Position numbers and translations under genes: made by a program
Notes under the pieces: model-generated
Databases searched by the model: none
What the model was told of the DNA's origin: nothing
Seen by the model: only the letters and a program-made list of their open reading frames with translations
Shown here: piece by piece, positions 7,450 to 10,976 of the stretch
Layout: every line of letters begins with the position of its first letter
Numbering within the stretch: position 1 is the stretch's first letter
Source: JAFAHD01 sp035654355
Lineage (GTDB): Bacteria; Vulcanimicrobiota; Vulcanimicrobiia; Eremiobacterales; Eremiobacteraceae
Reading direction: 5' to 3'
Length of the DNA: 10,976 nt
Assembly (NCBI GenBank): GCA_035654355.1
Contig: DASRXC010000154.1
Location: forward strand, 1-10,976

Positions 7450-8808
7450 TCACCCAACCGCGGCGGGCTGGAGCAGATATTCGCGCAGCCATGTCGACCA
7501 CGTCTGGCCGGCCTCGAACGGCTCCGACGCGAGAATGCGCTCGTGAAGCTCCACGGTGGTCATCACGCCGTGGATCTCAGTCTCATCCAGCGCGCGGCGC
7601 ATGCGCGCGATCGCGCTCGGACGATCGCGGTCGGACGCGATGACTTTGGCGAGCAGAGAGTCGTAGTAAGGCGGCACATCGGCGCCGGAATAGATGTGCG
7701 AGTCGACGCGAATGCCTGGGCCACCCGGCAGCACGACGGTTCCCAGTCTGCCGGACACTGGACGGAATCCATTGGATGGATCTTCGGCGTTGATGCGGCA
7801 TTCGATTGCGTGTCCGCGCGCCCTGATATCTTCTTGCCGTACGGTGAGGCGTTCGCCGGCTGCGATGCGCACCTGCCAGCGCACGAGATCGACGCCGTAC
7901 ACCGCTTCGGTAACAGGGTGCTCGACCTGGATGCGCGTGTTCATCTCCATGAAATAGAATCGGCCGTCAGTGCCGACAAGGAACTCAAGCGTCCCGGCGT
8001 TTGCGTACTCCACCGCACGGGCTGCCTTCACCGCGGCCGCGCACAACTGCGCGCGCACTTCCGGGTCAAGGTTGGGCGCCGGCGCCTCTTCCAACAGTTT
8101 TTGATGGCCGGGTTTTTGGATCGAGCAATCGCGCTCGCCCACGTGGATGACATGTCCAAATTCGTCGGCAAGCACCTGGACTTCGATATGGCGGGGGTGT
8201 TCGAGCAGCTTTTCGATGTAGACGCGACCGTCGGCAAACGCCGCGTGTGCCTCGCCGCTCGCGGCCGCGAGTCCAGCCGCGAGGTCCGTGTCGCGGCCCA
8301 CGATGCGCATGCCCTTGCCACCGCCGCCGGCCGTCGCCTTGATGAGGACCGGATAGCCGGCGTCAGAACAAAAGCGTCTGGCTTGTTCGTCAGATTCAAT
8401 GATGCCGGAGCCGGGCACGACCGGCACGCCCGCTTCCTGCATGCGTCGCTTCGCCGAAGCCTTGTCGCCCATCAACGCGACTGCGGCAGCCGGCGGACCG
8501 ATGAATTTGAAACCGTGCGATGCACAGATCTCTGCGAAACCGGCGTTCTCCGACAAGAAGCCGTAGCCGGGATGAATCGCATCGACGCCGGTGATCTCCG
8601 CCGCCGAGATGATGTTTGGGATGTTCAGATACGAACGAGCGGCAGGCGGCGGACCGACGCAAAACGCTTCATCGGCAAGCCGAACGTGGAGCGCTTCACG
8701 CTCCGCGTCGGAAAATATCGCAACCGTGCGCACGCCAAGCTCCCGGCATGCGCGGATGATGCGTACCGCGATCTCTCCACGGTTGGCGATCAGGACTTTG
8801 TCGAACAT
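7450..8808 (-). CDS. accC: Acetyl-CoA carboxylase, biotin carboxylase subunit
   Basis: 452 residues, typical length. AccC uses ATP and bicarbonate to carboxylate biotin on the carrier protein, the first half-reaction of malonyl-CoA synthesis. It starts FDKVLIANRGEIAVRIIRAC. The ATP-grasp domain has IKATAGGGGKGMR (156-168) and YIEKLLEHPRHIEVQV, then EFLV and FMEMNTRIQVEHPVTE (286-301), which includes the expected catalytic Glu 288, Asn 290 and Arg 292. The C-terminal lobe has GHAIECRINAEDP and YYDSLLAKVIA. The bicarbonate/biotin-side loop reads CSIQKPGHQK (228-237), where the common family sequence is CS-x-QRRHQK. This is one residue longer and lacks the two arginines. The ATG at 8808 directly follows the accB TAA with no gap. 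accA and accD are not in the window. A propionyl-CoA or other acyl-CoA role is possible but less likely beside a standalone BCCP. Confidence 0.95.
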   Translation of the reverse strand: MFDKVLIANRGEIAVRIIRACRELGVRTVAIFSDAEREALHVRLADEAFCVGPPPAARSYLNIPNIISAAEITGVDAIHPGYGFLSENAGFAEICASHGFKFIGPPAAAVALMGDKASAKRRMQEAGVPVVPGSGIIESDEQARRFCSDAGYPVLIKATAGGGGKGMRIVGRDTDLAAGLAAASGEAHAAFADGRVYIEKLLEHPRHIEVQVLADEFGHVIHVGERDCSIQKPGHQKLLEEAPAPNLDPEVRAQLCAAAVKAARAVEYANAGTLEFLVGTDGRFYFMEMNTRIQVEHPVTEAVYGVDLVRWQVRIAAGERLTVRQEDIRARGHAIECRINAEDPSNGFRPVSGRLGTVVLPGGPGIRVDSHIYSGADVPPYYDSLLAKVIASDRDRPSAIARMRRALDETEIHGVMTTVELHERILASEPFEAGQTWSTWLREYLLQPAAVG

Positions 8809-9339
8809 TTACAGACGCGGTGGCTCTAACGTCTCTGCTATGACTTGTGGGGCCGGCTTTGTTGCGCCTTCGCGGTCGACGACGAACAGCGGCTCGCCGA
8901 AATCGACGGCCTGTCCATCTTCGGCGATTTGCGAGATGAGGATCGCCGCGCCGCCAACACGCACGGGATGCATGAGCTTGAGCGCTTCGATGTGACCGAG
9001 GATCGCATCTTCGGCGATGCGCTCGCCGGGATGCGGCACATCGGCAGCAGGTGTGAAAATTCCGACTACGTCCGCGCTGATTACGTCGTATGGGTGCCCG
9101 GATTCGGATACCGGCATGAGCCCCTGACGCGCTCCGCGCAGTGCAGGCCGCGCGGGCGGCGGGCGCTGGTGCGCGACCGGCTCAGCTTTTACCAGACGAA
9201 TCGATCCTTCTTCGGTCTGCACGCGCAGCTCGTGCAGCGGCGTCGACGAGAACGCTTTCGCGAGCGGCGCGACGCGCTCGTTGATGAAGCGCGACAGCGA
9301 TGCAGCAGTAGAACCGTTGCCATCAGGGTTTTCGGGCAT
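8809..9339 (-). CDS. accB: Biotin carboxyl carrier protein of acetyl-CoA carboxylase
   Basis: 176 residues. The N-terminal helix region (FINERVAPLAKAFSSTPLHELRVQTEEGSIRLVKAE split over 18-52) resembles the AccB N-terminus. It is followed by a short linker rich in Pro, Ala and Arg (about 55-72) and a biotinyl domain at about 85-155. The modification site reads EALKLMHPV with Lys 121 as the predicted biotinyl-lysine; the classical motif is EAMKM, so both flanking methionines are leucine. The end of the domain, GQAVDFGEPLFVVD, is typical, with about 20 extra residues after it. The ATG at 9339 shares its A with the folB stop (TAATG) and has a fair Shine-Dalgarno. accC follows immediately. The lipoyl-domain family has the same fold, but the accC neighbour and N-terminal region favour BCCP. 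Confidence 0.92.
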   Translation of the reverse strand: MPENPDGNGSTAASLSRFINERVAPLAKAFSSTPLHELRVQTEEGSIRLVKAEPVAHQRPPPARPALRGARQGLMPVSESGHPYDVISADVVGIFTPAADVPHPGERIAEDAILGHIEALKLMHPVRVGGAAILISQIAEDGQAVDFGEPLFVVDREGATKPAPQVIAETLEPPRL

Positions 9340-9728
9340 TACGCGCCCTTCGCCGCCTGGCCGAGAGCGGCCTTGCCGGGGTTCGCGCGCGTGAGCTCGA
9401 TCTCAGGCGTCGCACCTTCGAGAATACCGGGTTTTCGCACGCGCAGGGTCGCGCTTCGAATACGCGGGTCTACCAGAACCGCAGCGAGGCACGCGGCAGC
9501 GAGCGACTCCAACAGCGCGAACGATCGCCCCGAAAGCGCTTTCTTGCATGCATCGTAGACATGCGCGTAATCAACCGCATCGGCAATATTGTCTGAGGCT
9601 GCTGCGTCGGTGCAATCCGTTTGCAGTTCGAGATCGATCTCAACCGCCTGTGCGCGCGCGCGTTCGTCCGCAGGCGCGCCGACATGCACCGGCACGCGCA
9701 TGCCGAGGATTCTGATAACGTCAGTCAC
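9339..9728 (-). CDS. folB: Dihydroneopterin aldolase
   Basis: 129 residues from the GTG at 9728. FolB converts 7,8-dihydroneopterin to 6-hydroxymethyl-7,8-dihydropterin and glycolaldehyde in folate synthesis. The opening strand VIRILGMRV matches the family start. The key residues line up by eye with those of characterised aldolases: Glu 22 (ADERARAQ), Tyr 54 (AVDYAHVY), Glu 74 (ALLESLA) and Lys 99 (LRVRKPG). The frame stays open to 9809, but those extra residues have no family resemblance and lie within folP, so the GTG is preferred. This start overlaps the folP end by 8 nt. The usual YHG segment before the Glu loop reads VHVG here. folK, often next to folB, is absent; accB follows with a 1-nt overlap. 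Confidence 0.92.
   Translation of the reverse strand: MTDVIRILGMRVPVHVGAPADERARAQAVEIDLELQTDCTDAAASDNIADAVDYAHVYDACKKALSGRSFALLESLAAACLAAVLVDPRIRSATLRVRKPGILEGATPEIELTRANPGKAALGQAAKGA
9346..9351 (-). promoter_or_regulatory. Shine-Dalgarno site of accB
   Basis: GAAGGG on the minus strand, 6 nt before the ATG at 9339, inside the last codons of folB. It is moderate rather than perfect, but clearly better than what precedes most other genes here. It marks the switch from the folate genes to the acetyl-CoA carboxylase genes. Confidence 0.55.
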
Positions 9729-10569
9729 GGGGGCGGCAGATTGCGTCGGCGACGCGTACGACTGCGACCATTTCGGGCACGTCGTGCACGCGCACGATGT
9801 CGGCGCCACCGGCGATTGATATGGCCACCGAAGCGGCGGTACCGAACGCGCGCTGCTCGACTGGAAGGCCGGTCACCTTTCCGATGAACGACTTTCGCGA
9901 CGTGCCGGTCAGCAGCGGGAATGGCAATCTCGCGTTCACCTCGCGCAGCCGGCGCAAGATTTCGATGTTGTGCTCGGCGGTCTTACCGAACCCGATACCG
10001 GGGTCAACGATGATATGTTCGCGCGGCACGCCGGCTTGCATAGCGTCGGTGATTGCGCGTTCCAGCGATCGGATGACCTCGTCGACTACGTCACCTTCGT
10101 AATTCGCGTCCGCGCGATTGTGCATGACGACGATCGGCACGCGTGCCGCTGCGGCGACCGCCGTGATGGCGGGAAGCGCACCCCACACGCAGTTGATGAT
10201 GTCGGCGCCCAGCTCGACAGCTCTCGCGGCGATGGCGGGTTTGAAGGTGTCGATCGAAATTGGAATGTCGAGATCTTCGCGTAATGCGCGAACGACGGGC
10301 ACGACGCGCGCCATTTCTTCTTCTTCGGCGACTGGCGTGTGGCCGGGGCGAGTCGACTCGCCGCCGATGTCGATTATGTCGGCGCCGGCTGCGACCATGT
10401 CGGCTGCGCGCTTTCGCGCAGCATCGAGGTCGCGTGACACGCCGTCACCCGAAAACGAATCGGGCGTCGCGTTGATGATGCCCATCAGATAAGTGCGCGT
10501 TCCCCACGCGAACGTGCGGCCGCGTAACGTTAGCTCGCGCACGCGCGTGCCGGCGTTAGACTCGAGCAC
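9721..10569 (-). CDS. folP: Dihydropteroate synthase
   Basis: 282 residues. FolP condenses hydroxymethyl-dihydropterin diphosphate with p-aminobenzoate and is the sulfonamide target. TIM-barrel motifs are present in order: LMGIINATPDSFSGDG (28-43), GADIIDIGGESTRPG (62-76), ISIDTFKP (104-111, Asp 107), IVDPGIGFGK (187-196, Asp 190), TGTSRKSFIG (221-230, Lys 226) and VRVHDV (259-264). The block usually ending Asn-Asp before V-x-G reads DIINCVWG (123-130), so Cys 127 replaces Asp. The GTG at 10569 overlaps the folC end by 14 nt. A second GTG at 10542, 13 nt after the folC stop, is also possible, and neither has a clear Shine-Dalgarno. Neighbours folC and folB confirm a folate cluster. Confidence 0.95.
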   Translation of the reverse strand: MLESNAGTRVRELTLRGRTFAWGTRTYLMGIINATPDSFSGDGVSRDLDAARKRAADMVAAGADIIDIGGESTRPGHTPVAEEEEMARVVPVVRALREDLDIPISIDTFKPAIAARAVELGADIINCVWGALPAITAVAAAARVPIVVMHNRADANYEGDVVDEVIRSLERAITDAMQAGVPREHIIVDPGIGFGKTAEHNIEILRRLREVNARLPFPLLTGTSRKSFIGKVTGLPVEQRAFGTAASVAISIAGGADIVRVHDVPEMVAVVRVADAICRPRD

Positions 10570-10976
10570 GATCCGCAGCGCCGGCGTCTTCGACGAACCA
10601 ACCGCTGAGCGCGCCCACCAAGAACGTCGAGCCGGTGATCACCACCAAGTCGTCCGCGCCCGCGATGCGTCGCGCGATTGAAAGCGCCTCGGTCGGGTCG
10701 GTGACCGCACGGGCGACCGCCCCGAGGGACTGCGCGATGCCTGCGAGCATACGCGGCTGCGCCGGTTCGCGATGCGACACGTTGAAGGTCGTGAAGACGA
10801 ACTGTGCGGGAAGCTGGGTCCACGTCTCGATCATCGCTTCAGCGTCTTTGCCGTCCGCGATGGCGACGACGAAGACGAAGCGTTTTTCTGGAAAATGGCG
10901 GCGCAGCGCTGCGGCCAGCGCAATCGCCTTATCGCGATTGTGCGCGACGTCGAACAACAGCGACGGCCGCGACGGA
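10556..10976 (-). CDS. folC: Folylpolyglutamate/dihydrofolate synthase FolC, C-terminal part (5' end outside window)
   Basis: About 140 residues of the C-terminal domain are visible; the frame is open at the window edge, so the ATP-binding N-terminal domain lies beyond it. FolC adds glutamate to dihydropteroate and/or folates. The visible part begins RPSLLFDVAHNRDKA, matching the DGAHN segment at the start of the Mur-ligase C-terminal domain. FVFVVAIADGKDAEAM follows, the usual position of the G-x-x-x-DKD motif. It closes with DDLVVITGSTFLVGAL, equivalent to the family's V-x-GS-x-YL-x-G. The TTG at 10957 is in the middle of the domain and is not a start. The TAA stop at 10556-10558 lies inside folP. 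Whether the enzyme has both activities, as bacterial FolC often does, cannot be seen here. The adjacent folP and folB support FolC over a Mur ligase. Confidence 0.9.
   Translation of the reverse strand, partial: PSRPSLLFDVAHNRDKAIALAAALRRHFPEKRFVFVVAIADGKDAEAMIETWTQLPAQFVFTTFNVSHREPAQPRMLAGIAQSLGAVARAVTDPTEALSIARRIAGADDLVVITGSTFLVGALSGWFVEDAGAADRARV

Noticed and set aside
7174..8829. 551-codon open frame on the plus strand opposite nusB and accC
   Set aside because: It is in exact codon register with both minus-strand genes, so its stops would need TTA, CTA or TCA codons in them, which are rare in GC-rich genes. The translated sequence has no family resemblance, while the sense strand is clearly AccC and NusB.
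9339..9809. Longer version of folB starting at 9809
   Set aside because: The extra 27 residues lie in folP and do not resemble FolB; the GTG at 9728 gives the standard N-terminal strand.
10556..10957. A separate small gene starting at 10957 by TTG
   Set aside because: The frame continues to the window edge and the TTG falls inside the conserved DxAHN region of FolC, so this is an internal codon of a truncated gene.

Overview
The window is one unbroken run of 12 bacterial genes, all on the minus strand. Read in the direction of transcription (from high coordinates to low) they are folC (5' part cut off), folP, folB, accB, accC, nusB, a class A penicillin-binding protein (PBP1A type), xseA, xseB, tlyA, nadK and recN (last few codons cut off). 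Only 7 bases lie outside genes: 1645 and 7444-7449. All other junctions abut or overlap by 1-32 nt, so the block reads as a single polycistronic, translationally coupled operon. I see no promoter, terminator, RNA gene, mobile element or CRISPR array. No stretch over 300 bases lacks a gene.

The DNA is GC-rich, so long spurious antisense frames are common. The order accB-accC-nusB-(x)-xseA-xseB-...-tlyA-...-recN matches the core of the cluster known from Bacillus subtilis (accB-accC-yqhY-nusB-folD-xseA-xseB-ispA-dxs-tlyA-ahrC-recN) and similar clusters in other Gram-positive-like lineages. Here yqhY, folD, ispA, dxs and ahrC are missing. A PBP1A sits where folD would be, and nadK lies between tlyA and recN. 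This fits a GC-rich Terrabacteria-type or uncultured phylum-level lineage. Eremiobacterota/Vulcanimicrobiota or a relative is a guess from overall style, not something the sequence proves.

Region by region: 9339-10976 holds folate synthesis (polyglutamylation, pterin-pABA condensation, dihydroneopterin aldolase). 7450-9339 holds the biotin carrier and biotin carboxylase of acetyl-CoA carboxylase. 6943-7443 is the antitermination/rRNA transcription factor NusB. 4799-6946 is the peptidoglycan synthase. 3339-4824 is both subunits of exonuclease VII. 2521-3342 is the TlyA rRNA 2'-O-methyltransferase, 1646-2524 is NAD kinase, and 1-1644 is the repair SMC-like ATPase RecN. Together they serve growth: C1 metabolism, lipid precursors, wall synthesis, ribosome maturation, NADPH supply and genome repair.

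I found no undescribed system. The points worth a second look are departures from family consensus in AccB, AccC, FolP and NusB, the placement of the PBP, and an operon almost without Shine-Dalgarno sites except before xseB and accB.
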